Source: Erythrobacter insulae
GTDB lineage: Bacteria; Pseudomonadota; Alphaproteobacteria; Sphingomonadales; Sphingomonadaceae
Length of the DNA: 64,000 bases
Assembly (NCBI RefSeq): GCF_007004095.1
Contig: NZ_VHJK01000001.1
Span: 934,501-998,500, forward strand
Direction: 5' to 3'
The translations under genes were made by a program, and so were the position numbers. The notes beneath the pieces were generated by a model. That model worked only from the letters and a program-made list of their open reading frames with translations. It had not been told where the DNA came from and searched no databases. Positions 34,245 to 43,914 of the stretch are shown here, one piece after another; position 1 is the first letter of the stretch; the number at the start of each line of letters is the position of its first letter.

Positions 34245-35183
34245 ATGGCTACACTTGCTGATCCTGATACCGATTTTTCGCGTCTGCCCGATCTTCCAGC
34301 AGACGTGTTCACTGCGCCGCTCGCAAAACCGCCGCATCTTGGCGATGACTGGTTGGAGCCGGCACAAACCGACTACACAGCGGACGACCACCAGATCTGG
34401 AACGAATTGTTTGCGCGCCAGATGGAGGTTCTGCCCGGACGCGCGGCCAGCGCCTTTCTGGCGGGTCTCGACAAACTCGATCTGTCGCGCGGCGGCATCC
34501 CCGAATTCGGCGCATTGTCAGAAGAACTGGACAAGCTGACCGGGTGGAGTGTTGTCCCGGTGCCAATGCTGATCCCGGATCATGTGTTTTTCTGGCACCT
34601 TGCCAATCGCCGTTTTCCCGCTGGTAACTTTATCCGCACGCGAGAGACGTTTGACTATATCCAGGAACCCGACGTGTTCCACGATGTGTTCGGGCACGTC
34701 CCGATGCTTACCGATCCGGTCTATGCCGATTATATGCAGGAATATGGCCGGGCCGGATGGAAGGCGATGCATTACAACCGCCTGAAGGCGCTGGGATCCC
34801 TGTACTGGTATACGGTTGAATTCGGACTGATCGAGGAAGCTGACGGGATCAAAGCCTATGGCGCGGGCATCCTGTCCGGCCCGACCGAAGCGAAATTTGC
34901 GGTAGAGGCGGAAAGCCCGAACCGGATCATGTTGAATGTGGACCGCGTCATGCGCACCGATTACGTGATCAGCGATCTACAACCGACCTATTTCGTGATC
35001 GAAAGTTTCGATGATCTGTTCCGGCAAACGGTCGAGCGCGATTTTGACCGTCTGTACAAAAATCTCGCCCCTGGCTTTACCTATGCCAACAGCGCGGTCA
35101 TCGATGTCGATTATGTGGTCAATCGCGGTACGCAGGAATATCATCTGCGCGGCGGAAGAGGCAGCGGCGCAGCGCCTGTTTAG
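34245..35183 (+). CDS. phhA: phenylalanine 4-monooxygenase
   Basis: Non-haem iron, pterin-dependent hydroxylase of 312 residues converting phenylalanine to tyrosine. The iron ligands are His146 and His151 in HDVFGHVP and Glu192 in YWYTVEFGLIEE. The pterin and substrate regions VPVPMLIPDHVFFWHLANRRFP and TREEFDYI-like TRETFDYIQEPD are present. It lacks an N-terminal ACT domain, like other bacterial enzymes. No Shine-Dalgarno is seen before the ATG and a perfect inverted repeat lies against it, so the message may be leaderless. Confidence 0.95.
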   Translation: MATLADPDTDFSRLPDLPADVFTAPLAKPPHLGDDWLEPAQTDYTADDHQIWNELFARQMEVLPGRAASAFLAGLDKLDLSRGGIPEFGALSEELDKLTGWSVVPVPMLIPDHVFFWHLANRRFPAGNFIRTRETFDYIQEPDVFHDVFGHVPMLTDPVYADYMQEYGRAGWKAMHYNRLKALGSLYWYTVEFGLIEEADGIKAYGAGILSGPTEAKFAVEAESPNRIMLNVDRVMRTDYVISDLQPTYFVIESFDDLFRQTVERDFDRLYKNLAPGFTYANSAVIDVDYVVNRGTQEYHLRGGRGSGAAPV

Positions 35184-35184
35184 T

Positions 35185-35442
35185 TCAGGCTTCGACCGCG
35201 TCGCCGACGATAAAATGGAACGCGATCAAGATCACAACGCCGCCTGCAAATCCGACGCCTAGAGCGATCAGAGAGAGCCCGCCGACAATCGTCCAGTCAT
35301 TGGCGAACAGGCCTGTCGCGAGCGTCCCGACCAAACCGGCACCAATCTGACGCAGGATTACGCGGGGCGTTTCATGACGCGCAATGATCGAGGCAAGCCA
35401 GCCCAGAGTCGCCCCCAATACGATCAGCACAAGTAACGCCAT
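35185..35442 (-). CDS. GlsB/YeaQ/YmgE-family small membrane protein
   Basis: Protein of 85 residues with three hydrophobic segments (about 2-20, 32-48, 52-78) and the Gly-rich pattern IGAGLVGTLATGL typical of this stress-related family, once named transglycosylase-associated. The function is unknown. It ends one base from the convergent phhA stop. Confidence 0.85.
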   Translation of the reverse strand: MALLVLIVLGATLGWLASIIARHETPRVILRQIGAGLVGTLATGLFANDWTIVGGLSLIALGVGFAGGVVILIAFHFIVGDAVEA

Positions 35443-35531
35443 TGGCTTTCAAATCCCGCAAGTTCTCAGTCTTACTTGCATAACTCGCACGACCTCAAAA
35501 GGGTCCTGCATCATTTGCAATTTCATGAGCT

Positions 35532-36389
35532 TTAAAAGAATACGAGCAGCGCCGCGCCCATCGCAATGCGATACAGGACAAAAACCATCATCGACGCTTT
35601 CTTGAGGAAATTCATTAGGAACGCCATGGTCAAAAAGGCGGCAATAAACGTCAAAACTCCGGCAATCAGAGCGTCCCACGCGAGCGCGGTACCCGCTTCA
35701 AAAATTTCCGGGACGATCAACACACCGGCACCCGCGACCGCAGGGATCGAAAGCAGGAAGGAAAAGCGTGCGGCCTCGACCCGTTTGTACCCGAGGAAGC
35801 GCGCTGCAGTCATCGTGACACCGGACCGGCTGGTGCCGGGGATAATCGCCAACGCCTGAGCCAGACCGACGATCAAACCATCGCGCCAGCTCATATCCTC
35901 AAATTGCTTCACTTCTTTACCGACCCAATCGGCCACGCCCAATAGCACGCCGTACACGATCAGGTTGACTGCGATCAGATCGGTAAACCTGATCGAATTC
36001 ATCAGATCGCCATCAATTATGGTAATGCCGAAAACGCTGGTCGCCAGCGAATTGAAAAGGCCCATTTTGATCGAAAGGCCGAACGCCACAGCCGGAATTG
36101 TTCCCAGCGCGATCCACCAGAACAAACGCCGTTCCGCAGGCGCATTGGCCGCATCCGTGCCGATCCCGACGCTGGCAAACCCGCCGCGGGCAAGCACCAG
36201 CACATCTTTGAAGAAATAGACAATGATCGCGAGTAGCGACCCGACATGCACCGCCACATCAATCAAGGGGCCTTGATCGGCGAAATCGGTAAAGGTGGGG
36301 ATCAGGATCAAATGGCCTGACGATGATATCGGCAGGAATTCGGTGATCCCCTGAACCACCGCGATGATGAGCAGCTGGATAAAAGTCAT
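35532..36389 (-). CDS. uppP: undecaprenyl-diphosphatase UppP (BacA)
   Basis: Integral membrane phosphatase of 285 residues that recycles undecaprenyl diphosphate to the monophosphate carrier used for peptidoglycan and surface polysaccharides. The two signature regions are QGITEFLPISSSGHL near the N-terminus and PGTSRSGVTM in the middle, which face each other in the active site. About eight hydrophobic segments are visible. It is followed by the M13 peptidase on the same strand, upstream by 43 bases. Confidence 0.96.
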   Translation of the reverse strand: MTFIQLLIIAVVQGITEFLPISSSGHLILIPTFTDFADQGPLIDVAVHVGSLLAIIVYFFKDVLVLARGGFASVGIGTDAANAPAERRLFWWIALGTIPAVAFGLSIKMGLFNSLATSVFGITIIDGDLMNSIRFTDLIAVNLIVYGVLLGVADWVGKEVKQFEDMSWRDGLIVGLAQALAIIPGTSRSGVTMTAARFLGYKRVEAARFSFLLSIPAVAGAGVLIVPEIFEAGTALAWDALIAGVLTFIAAFLTMAFLMNFLKKASMMVFVLYRIAMGAALLVFF

Positions 36390-36432
36390 AGCCCGCGCTC
36401 CATGAATGAAGCGCGGGCTAAGTCAATCACTC

Positions 36433-38607
36433 TTACCAAATCCGTACGCGATCTTCGGGCGGGATATACATCGCGTGGTCTTTTGTGACGCCGAATGCTT
36501 CGTACCAGGCATCGATGTTGCGAACGACACCGTTGACCCGGTATTCCTCGGGGCTGTGGCTGTCTGTGCGGAGGCGCTGGCGATAGTTCTCTTCGCGCTG
36601 CGCAGAGCGCCAGACTTGCGCCCATGCGAGGAAGAACCGCTGATCTCCGGTCAAGCCGTCAACCACCGGCACGTCCTTGCCTTCGGTCGCGATTTTATAG
36701 GCGCGATAGGCGAGGCTAAGGCCGCCAAGGTCGCCGATATTCTCACCCAGCGTGTAGCGGCCATTGACGCAGGTCTTGCCATCATCAAGCGGGCAGAAAC
36801 CGTCATATTGTTCAACCAGAGCATCACCGCGCTCGTCAAAATTGGCGCGGTCGGTATCGGTCCACCAATTGCGCAATTTGCCGGTCGCATCGTATTTTGA
36901 ACCTTGATCATCAAAGCCATGGCCAATCTCGTGCCCGATCACGCCGCCAATTGCGCCGTAATTGACCGCCGGATCATTCGACAGCGCAAAGAAGGGCTGC
37001 TGAAGGATCGCTGCGGGGAACACGATCTCGTTTTTGGTCGGGTTGTAATACGCGTTGACCGTCTGCGGCAGCATGAACCATTCGGTCCGGTCAATCGGCT
37101 TACCCAGTTTGGAGATATTGTCTTGCAATCCCCACGCACTGGCTGCGATGGAATTGGCCAGCGGATTGTCAGGAGTGACCTCGAGACCCTCATAGGTTTC
37201 CAGATTTTCGCGATAGCCGATCTTCGGATCAAAACTGTCGAGCTTTTCCAAAGCCTGTGTCTTGGTTTCTGCGCCCATCCACTCGATCTCGTCGATGCTC
37301 TGGGCAACGGCGACGCGCAGATTGGTGACCAGATCTTCCATCGCGGCCTTGTTGGCAGGCGGGAAGTACCGCTCGACATAGCTTTTGCCGATCAATTCAC
37401 CCAAAGCGCCCTCGGTGGCGGAAATCGCCCGTTTCCAACGTGGGCGCTGTTCAGGTGTGCCGCGCAAGGTCTTGCCGTAAAACTCGAACTGCGCAGTGTC
37501 ATATTTTTCGGGCAGAATGCTGGCATTGTCTGACAGAAACTCTTTGATCGACCATGCTTGCAGCGTGGCGAGCGGCGTATCATTGAGCAGCTCAAGCATG
37601 CCTGGCATGCCTTTGCCGATTTTCGCCATGGCGGCCGCATCAAGGCCGAGTTCCGCAGCCCGCTCGTCGCTCGGCGGAAGCTCGGAAACGACGAAGATAG
37701 GCGAGGCAGCCAGACCGATTTCGGTCAGCATCATTTCGACCGGAAAATCGCCACTCATCGCTTTGAGTTCGTCCATGCTGAGCGCGTTGTATGTCAAATC
37801 GCGGTTGCGGCGCATTGTCCGGTCCCAGCTGATCGTGCGCGCGATGCGATCTTCCATTGCGTAAACCGCCGCAGCGGCTGATTTGGGATCGGCATAGCCA
37901 GCCGCTTCGAGGAACATCGCCATGTAATCGCGATAGGCCTGTTGAATCTCGCGGCCCTTCTCGCTTTCGTCGAGGTAATAATCGCGATCCGGCAGACCCA
38001 ATCCGCCGCTGCCGAGATAGGCAACATAACGATCCGGCTGTTTGGCATCGACATTCACTCCGCCGCCAAGCGGGCTGGAATATCCCGGCTTGGACCACAG
38101 CATGGCGAGCTCTTCGAGCGAGGAGACGGTTGCGAAATCATCAATGTATGGCTGCGCATGAGCAAGGCCCGCTGCATTGATCGCCTCCACATCAAGATAG
38201 GCATTGTGCATATCGACAATGCGCCGCTCATCACTGCTGAGTGTGGCGGGATCTTTCGCGATCAGCTCATCCATCAAGGCTTTGACGTCGGTCGTCGATT
38301 TCTCGCGCAGCAGGTTAAACGCGCCGAACCGGCTAAATTCCGCTGGCAGCGGATTGGCATCGAGCCATTCCTGATTCACGTAAGCAAAGAAATCATCGCC
38401 GGGATCGACTGTCTTGGAAAGCAGGTCGGGATCCACACCCCAATCACCAAAGCTCATGGTCGGCGTGGAAGGCGCCTCTGCCTCGGCTTCTTCTACCAGC
38501 CATTCGACGCCGGTTTGCGGTTGGCCATCTTGCTCACCGGCAAGCGCCGGAGCGGTAAAAGCGAGCGCAGCCAAGCTGGCGCCCAAAAATGCGTGTTTGC
38601 GGATCAT
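36433..38607 (-). CDS. M13-family (neprilysin-like) zinc metallopeptidase, exported
   Basis: Peptidase of 724 residues. The signal peptide is MIRKHAFLGASLAALAFTAPALA. The long helical N-terminal half of M13 begins with GDDFFAYVNQEWL. The zinc site is HEIGH (His559, His563 by my count) in GGVIGHEIGHGFDDQG, with the third ligand Glu in GENIGDLGGLSLAY, and the protein ends ...PPEDRVRIW as usual for the family. ATG at 38607 is chosen because it starts the signal peptide. Likely a periplasmic oligopeptide-degrading enzyme. Confidence 0.95.
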   Translation of the reverse strand: MIRKHAFLGASLAALAFTAPALAGEQDGQPQTGVEWLVEEAEAEAPSTPTMSFGDWGVDPDLLSKTVDPGDDFFAYVNQEWLDANPLPAEFSRFGAFNLLREKSTTDVKALMDELIAKDPATLSSDERRIVDMHNAYLDVEAINAAGLAHAQPYIDDFATVSSLEELAMLWSKPGYSSPLGGGVNVDAKQPDRYVAYLGSGGLGLPDRDYYLDESEKGREIQQAYRDYMAMFLEAAGYADPKSAAAAVYAMEDRIARTISWDRTMRRNRDLTYNALSMDELKAMSGDFPVEMMLTEIGLAASPIFVVSELPPSDERAAELGLDAAAMAKIGKGMPGMLELLNDTPLATLQAWSIKEFLSDNASILPEKYDTAQFEFYGKTLRGTPEQRPRWKRAISATEGALGELIGKSYVERYFPPANKAAMEDLVTNLRVAVAQSIDEIEWMGAETKTQALEKLDSFDPKIGYRENLETYEGLEVTPDNPLANSIAASAWGLQDNISKLGKPIDRTEWFMLPQTVNAYYNPTKNEIVFPAAILQQPFFALSNDPAVNYGAIGGVIGHEIGHGFDDQGSKYDATGKLRNWWTDTDRANFDERGDALVEQYDGFCPLDDGKTCVNGRYTLGENIGDLGGLSLAYRAYKIATEGKDVPVVDGLTGDQRFFLAWAQVWRSAQREENYRQRLRTDSHSPEEYRVNGVVRNIDAWYEAFGVTKDHAMYIPPEDRVRIW

Positions 38608-38725
38608 ATCTGCGTGTCCCCGTATGGTGTTGATCTCATGTCCCCAAACCTTGTTTAGCGCACGGGCGCCGGCAAGGGTGTCGTTAATCCGATGGCCTGC
38701 GCCATTGGTCGATAATCGCGTCCGG

Positions 38726-40549
38726 TCACGCCGCCTGATTGGCGGCAAACTGCAATTTTGCCAGACGCGCATACAGCCCGCCAGCGGCGGACAATTCGGT
38801 ATGCGTTCCCTGCTCTGCGATAGCCCCTCCTTCAAGCACGATAATACGATCAGCCTTGCGGACCGTGGCAAGACGGTGGGCAATCACCAGAGTGGTGCGC
38901 TTCGCCATCAGCACATCGAGCGCCTGCTGAACCAATTGCTCGCTTTCGGCATCAAGCGCGCTGGTCGCTTCATCAAGAAGCAGGATCGGAGCATCGCGCA
39001 GCAAAGCGCGGGCAATCGCAACGCGTTGCTGTTGCCCGCCCGACAATTGCGTACCGCCTTCACCCAGATAGGTATCTAGGCCTTTGGGCAGGTCTTTCAG
39101 GAAATCCTCGGCATTGGCGGCGCGCGCCGCTTCCCAGATTTCCTCGTCACTGGCATCCCAGCAGCCGTAGCGCAGATTATCGCGCGCATCCGCGCTGAAC
39201 AAAACCCCGTCCTGCGGAACCAGCGCCAGCCGGTCGCGAATATCGGCCGGGTCCGCCTTGGTCAAAGGCACCCCGTCCAGACGGATAGTGCCAAGCTGCG
39301 GATCATAAAACCGTTCGACCAGTTGGAAAATGGTCGATTTGCCTGCGCCCGATGGGCCGACAATCGCAACCGTTTCACCGGGCTGGATTTCCAGCGTGAA
39401 GTCTTTCAGCGCAGGCGTTTGCGGCCGCGCCGGATAGCGGAACGTGACATTGCGGAAAGACAAGCTTCCGCGCGGAGGATGCGGCAAGCGTTCGGGACGA
39501 TCAGGTGCAGCAATCACAGGTTTGGCTTCTAACAGCTCTGCAAGCCGGCTCGCCGCGCCTGCACCGCGCAGCAATTCACCATAAACCTCAGTAAGCGCGC
39601 CAAATGCGCCCGCCACAATCATCGCGCCGACAATGAAAGACAAGATCGTGCCGCCGGTAATCTCGCCAACGGCCACGCCTTCTGCCCCGCGCCACAATAA
39701 CAGCACGATCGAACCAAAGATTGAAAGGATGATGATCGCCGTCATGACCGAGCGCAGAACGATCCGGCGTTTTGCCGTATCGAATGTCCGCTCGACCGCG
39801 CCGCCAAACCGATCAGATTCGCGTGTTTCCTGACCAAAGCTCTGAACGATCTTCATCGCGCTCAAAACCTCGGTCACCATCGCGCCGACATCGGCAACGC
39901 GGTCCTGATTATCCCGAGAGATTGTGCGGATTTTTCGGCCAAAAAACACAATCGGCAGGATGATCCCCGGAATACCGATGGCGAGCCAGATCGTCAGCTC
40001 TGGCAGCAGCCAGAACAGGTAGATCGTGCCGCCTATGCCCAAAAATACATTGCGCAGCGCGACCGAAACCGTCGTCCCAACAACCGTTTCGATGATCGCT
40101 GTATCGGCAGTCATCCGGCTGGAAATCTCTTTGGGGCTGTTCTCTTCATAAAACGAAGGTGACAGGCGCAGCAGATTGCGGTGCACCTTGCGCCGGATAT
40201 CCGCGACAACACGCTCTCCGATCCAGCTGACGAAATAAAACCGCGCAGCCGTGCCCAAAGCAATGACGAAGACGATGACAAACAGATAGCGGAACCACCG
40301 GCCAATATCGGCTGCGCCGCTACCGGCATCGCCAAAACCGCGATCCACGATCATTTGCATCGCCGCCGGAATTGCCAGCGTCCCTGCTGCGGTGACAACC
40401 AGCGCAATCAGCGCCAAAGCGACCTGCTGAGGATATTTGGCTGCCTCGCGGTACACCATTTTCAACGGTGCGAGCGAGCGCGGCTTGGCAGGCTTATCGG
40501 CTTGCTCTGCCTGGGCTTGATCGGTGTCGGTGGTGGTTTGCGCATCCAT
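38726..40549 (-). CDS. ABC exporter half-transporter, ABCB/MsbA type
   Basis: Fused permease-ATPase of 607 residues. Six membrane helices occupy about 40-330 and the nucleotide-binding domain the rest: Walker A GPSGAGKST, signature LSGGQQQRVAIARALL, Walker B ILLLDEATSALD and the H-loop VIAHRLATV. It would act as a homodimer. The substrate is not determined; lipid or drug export are common in this group. The N-terminal ~25 residues are polar. It is divergent from the PHA depolymerase gene. Confidence 0.93.
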   Translation of the reverse strand: MDAQTTTDTDQAQAEQADKPAKPRSLAPLKMVYREAAKYPQQVALALIALVVTAAGTLAIPAAMQMIVDRGFGDAGSGAADIGRWFRYLFVIVFVIALGTAARFYFVSWIGERVVADIRRKVHRNLLRLSPSFYEENSPKEISSRMTADTAIIETVVGTTVSVALRNVFLGIGGTIYLFWLLPELTIWLAIGIPGIILPIVFFGRKIRTISRDNQDRVADVGAMVTEVLSAMKIVQSFGQETRESDRFGGAVERTFDTAKRRIVLRSVMTAIIILSIFGSIVLLLWRGAEGVAVGEITGGTILSFIVGAMIVAGAFGALTEVYGELLRGAGAASRLAELLEAKPVIAAPDRPERLPHPPRGSLSFRNVTFRYPARPQTPALKDFTLEIQPGETVAIVGPSGAGKSTIFQLVERFYDPQLGTIRLDGVPLTKADPADIRDRLALVPQDGVLFSADARDNLRYGCWDASDEEIWEAARAANAEDFLKDLPKGLDTYLGEGGTQLSGGQQQRVAIARALLRDAPILLLDEATSALDAESEQLVQQALDVLMAKRTTLVIAHRLATVRKADRIIVLEGGAIAEQGTHTELSAAGGLYARLAKLQFAANQAA

Positions 40550-40586
40550 GTTGTGCCGATCTAGCTATCGGACGCGCAAATTTCAC

Positions 40587-40599
40587 GTGCAAAAAGCAC
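40587..40599. promoter_or_regulatory. GTGC-AAAAA-GCAC inverted repeat upstream of phaZ
   Basis: Inverted repeat GTGC-N5-GCAC in the 190-base divergent gap between the ABC exporter and phaZ. It shares its half site with the larger repeat 32 bases further on. Confidence 0.35.
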
Positions 40600-40630
40600 A
40601 CAAACCCTCATTCATTTCGATCCGCAATTT

Positions 40631-40647
40631 ATTGTGCATTGCACAAT
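40631..40647. promoter_or_regulatory. ATTGTGC-ATT-GCACAAT inverted repeat upstream of phaZ
   Basis: Perfect 7-3-7 inverted repeat about 95 bases before the PHA depolymerase start. TGCA-containing repeats of this kind are bound by the PHA-responsive repressor PhaR in other alphaproteobacteria, so a PhaR site is plausible; the exact consensus in this lineage is not something I can verify. Confidence 0.45.
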
Positions 40648-40739
40648 TCCTTCATTAGGCCCATCTATGGACCATAGAATTAAGAGAAATTGCGCCGGAA
40701 TGCCATTGCGTCCGGGCTTATCAAGAAAACGGGGCCGCC

Positions 40740-41987
40740 ATGCTTTATCACGCCTATGAAATTCAGCGCAGCTGGATGAACTCTGTCAGCTCGATGGCGG
40801 CGATCAGCGCATCTGTGCTGTCAAACACGGCCAATCCGTTTGCGAAAATGGGCGCTATGCCGATGGCGGCAAACGCGCTCGACGTGCTGGCCCATGCCAC
40901 CGCGAGTTACGGCAAACCCGCATTCGGCATCACCGAAATCGAATCCGGCGGCAAACTTTACCCCGTGATCGAAGCCACAGTGGTCAACCGCCCGTTTGGC
41001 GATCTTAAACGCTTCCGGCTCGACGGGGTTGATGACAACGCCGAAACCAAGCGGCCCAAAATGCTGATCGTTGCGCCGATGAGCGGCCATTACGCCACTC
41101 TGCTGCGCGGTACGGTGGAACGGATGCTGAAATCCTATGAAGTGTACATCACCGATTGGGCCGACGCCGCGACCGTACCCGTGCACGAAGGCGATTTCGA
41201 TCTCGATACCTATATCGATTACCTGATGGATTTCCTCGGCTATATCGAGGAACAACAGCCCGGCACCCGGCCGCATATGCTTGCCGTGTGTCAGCCTTCG
41301 GTTCCGGCATTTGCCGCGACCGCGCTGCTTAACCAGCACAAATCACCGGCGGCGCCTGCCACGCTCACCATGATGGGCGGGCCGATTGATACGCGCGAAA
41401 GCCCGACCTCGGTTAATGATCACGCGATGAAGCGGCCGATTGAATGGTTCCGCCAGACAGTCATCACCACCGTGCCGAAACAATATCGCGGTGCGGGGCG
41501 CAAGGTTTATCCCGGTTTCATGCAGCTCAATGCGTTTATGAGCATGAACCTGCGCAGCCACATGATGAGCCATTACGAGATGTTCAAACACCTCACATCC
41601 GGCGATGATGCATCGGCGCAGGCGACCAAGGATTTCTACGACGAATATCGCAGCGTGTGCGACATGACGGCGGAGTTTTACCTGCAAACGGTCGAAGAAG
41701 TGTTCCAGAAACACTCCATCCCGAACGGCACATTCGAGCATAAGGGCGAAGTGGTTGACCTGACCAAGCTGACCGACACAGCCCTGCTCGCCATCGAAGG
41801 TGAACGCGACGATATTTCAGGCCTGGGCCAAACGCGCGCCGCGTTGAAACTGACGCCGGGCCTCAATGAGGACAAGAAGCGCTACTACATGGCCGAAGGC
41901 GCAGGCCATTACGGCATCTTCAACGGTTCACGTTGGCGGGATAAGGTTGCGCCGGTGGTCGAGGAGTTTGTTGCGGCGCATAGTTGA
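40740..41987 (+). CDS. phaZ: intracellular polyhydroxyalkanoate depolymerase
   Basis: Alpha/beta-hydrolase of 415 residues that mobilises stored PHB/PHA granules. It begins MLYHAYEIQRSW, the typical N-terminus of intracellular depolymerases. The nucleophile is a Cys instead of Ser in a lipase-box-like VCQPSVPAF (Cys184), as in the cytoplasmic enzymes. Late catalytic stretches ALLAIEGERDDISGLGQT and GAGHYGIFNGSRWR are present. There is no signal peptide, so it is intracellular. Inverted repeats upstream may bind a PHA-responsive regulator. No PHA synthase lies in the window. Confidence 0.93.
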   Translation: MLYHAYEIQRSWMNSVSSMAAISASVLSNTANPFAKMGAMPMAANALDVLAHATASYGKPAFGITEIESGGKLYPVIEATVVNRPFGDLKRFRLDGVDDNAETKRPKMLIVAPMSGHYATLLRGTVERMLKSYEVYITDWADAATVPVHEGDFDLDTYIDYLMDFLGYIEEQQPGTRPHMLAVCQPSVPAFAATALLNQHKSPAAPATLTMMGGPIDTRESPTSVNDHAMKRPIEWFRQTVITTVPKQYRGAGRKVYPGFMQLNAFMSMNLRSHMMSHYEMFKHLTSGDDASAQATKDFYDEYRSVCDMTAEFYLQTVEEVFQKHSIPNGTFEHKGEVVDLTKLTDTALLAIEGERDDISGLGQTRAALKLTPGLNEDKKRYYMAEGAGHYGIFNGSRWRDKVAPVVEEFVAAHS

Positions 41988-42037
41988 TTTGCGCTTGTGA
42001 CACGGATGTCTGCTAACGACCCAGTTGCCGCTATTGT

Positions 42038-43771
42038 CTAGGGATGAAATTTCCCTTCGCCGCGCCAAGCGGATAGTTCATCCCAAATCCGTCCGCTCAG
42101 CTGCGAAGCGACAGTAATATTCACGACAGCCTGAGGGCCCAAGCGATCCTCTAGCTGCCTAAGATACAGGCTGCGCACGGTAACATAGCTGCCTGGGCTT
42201 TGGATTATTCCATCTCGCTCGTGTGGCGAAAATCGGCCTCGAATTCTGTCGCCCTTAATCCCGATTGCCCAATTCATTGCTCGAGGCGGGGCCTGCAGAA
42301 CATATTGCTCTAGCGCACTGTTCCACAACATTTGCTGCGCTCCAGTCCAACCGTGGCCTCCCCCTGAGTTGGCGCGATTTTGAACGCGCAGCAAGCTGTC
42401 CCTAACATTGTCATAGAGCGTCCCTGTCGCCCACCTATGATGCGGGCCGCTGTCGTTGGTGCTGTTCTCTGCGAGACAATCCAAAAACACATTGGGACCA
42501 GTCGCGCGGGAGCCTGATGTGAAGCTGTGGCGTCCATCACGACTGTAACATCGCTGGAAGAAGTTTTGCCCTGCATCGTTGAAATCAAACGCATAATGCT
42601 GTCCACCGACAACTTCAAAATCGGGATCGATAAACGCCAGATCCTGCATCGTGTTGAAACGTGATCCATCGTAGAAATTGAAAGCTCGCGAAAAGAACCG
42701 AGAGGTCACATCGCGGACCCAGCTATTCTCGACCTCCCAGAACGCAATGGCGAAGAAGGCTCGATCTTCCCGGGTCACATCGGTATAATCGAGTGTTTGC
42801 AAGCGCAGATTTTCGATGCCGACTTGTTGCAGGCGCTTTGATGTATCAGTCCGGTAAACATATCCGCCGCCGAACTGCTCTTCTATGGTATCTGTAACGG
42901 GCGCATCAAACGCAATTGTATTTCCCGATACCGACGTGACCGTACGCTCGGTTGCGAGAGCATAACTATCGGCTGTCCAACCAAATTGAGCTGTATCTAT
43001 TCCCTCTTTACCGACCCAAGCTGCATTCGGGGTACGGACAATGGCGATGGCGTCGCCAGTCCGGTAGCCCGACGCATCGGCAACCTCGATGCTGATGGTC
43101 CCGACTGGCACATATCCCTGCACAATATCAGTCTGCAGGGATCTAGCAGCCCTTTGGGGCAAGCGTCCGCTGCCTTCGCCCCGAACAGTGACAAGTGTAC
43201 TTTGCGGCGTATTCGTCGTCGCAATGAGGACAGTGCCGTGCTTTCCCTGTCCCGAGCCGCGCAAGATCACGCCGCTCGCAGTGATTTCCAGTGTGTCGCT
43301 GATTTGATATTCACCTGCTTGGAGCAGTACCGCTCCGCGAATACCACGACCATCCTTTGGTAGCGCAGCGACCTTGTTAATCGCAGCTTGAATTGACGCA
43401 TGATTGTCTCCCGTGACCGGAGAAAGCGTCTGCTTCGCTTCAACGCTGTCATAGCTAGGCAAGGCCACACCGCCGCCGCCGTAACCCGCATAGGAAAAAT
43501 CTGGGACCATGTGGTCGGCGTTTGTCTGGCTATGGTTGGCGTAAAGCGCATACTGCAATTTGCCTGTCTCGTCGTTCAAACTGACGAGAGGTGCGTTCGC
43601 TCTTTTGTCAATCTCGCGCCCGTATTCAAAGCGACTTTGCGAGATCAAAGCAGGTTCCGGTGCCTCGACACTATTCGTCGGCGCCGTGTTAAACTGTTTT
43701 ATCGAATCAACATCCGAAGCAATCGAAAACAGGGCTATCCCCAAAGCCGTCAGCCCAGCAATTTTCATCAT
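42038..43771 (-). CDS. large exported beta-helix protein, lower GC than its neighbours
   Basis: Protein of 577 residues with a short export segment (MKIAGLTALGIALFSIASD). A pectate-lyase-superfamily opening follows (ASIQAAINKVAALPKDGRGIRGAVLLQAGEY is partly conserved), then helix turns. A distinctive later block contains DFNDAGQNFFQRCYSRDGRH, GPNVFLDC, GPHHRWATGTLYDNV and GHGWTGAQQMLWNS, whose His residues could be catalytic. The start is one of two adjacent ATGs (43771/43768) after GAGGATGGG. Sampled lines have GC of about 48-55% against about 60% next door, suggesting acquisition. It probably binds or cleaves a polysaccharide; the activity is not known. Confidence 0.8.
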   Translation of the reverse strand: MMKIAGLTALGIALFSIASDVDSIKQFNTAPTNSVEAPEPALISQSRFEYGREIDKRANAPLVSLNDETGKLQYALYANHSQTNADHMVPDFSYAGYGGGGVALPSYDSVEAKQTLSPVTGDNHASIQAAINKVAALPKDGRGIRGAVLLQAGEYQISDTLEITASGVILRGSGQGKHGTVLIATTNTPQSTLVTVRGEGSGRLPQRAARSLQTDIVQGYVPVGTISIEVADASGYRTGDAIAIVRTPNAAWVGKEGIDTAQFGWTADSYALATERTVTSVSGNTIAFDAPVTDTIEEQFGGGYVYRTDTSKRLQQVGIENLRLQTLDYTDVTREDRAFFAIAFWEVENSWVRDVTSRFFSRAFNFYDGSRFNTMQDLAFIDPDFEVVGGQHYAFDFNDAGQNFFQRCYSRDGRHSFTSGSRATGPNVFLDCLAENSTNDSGPHHRWATGTLYDNVRDSLLRVQNRANSGGGHGWTGAQQMLWNSALEQYVLQAPPRAMNWAIGIKGDRIRGRFSPHERDGIIQSPGSYVTVRSLYLRQLEDRLGPQAVVNITVASQLSGRIWDELSAWRGEGKFHP

Positions 43772-43914
43772 GCGCCCATCCTCAATTGTGGCTTCCCATA
43801 CATAGTTCGCAACTTGTCTGGGTATTTTAGGGAAAAAGTTGTGAACTGGTTTGGCATCCAACTCAATGTCCACGTTCCAACCCAATTGCGGACATTATCC
43901 TTTGCGACGACTCG

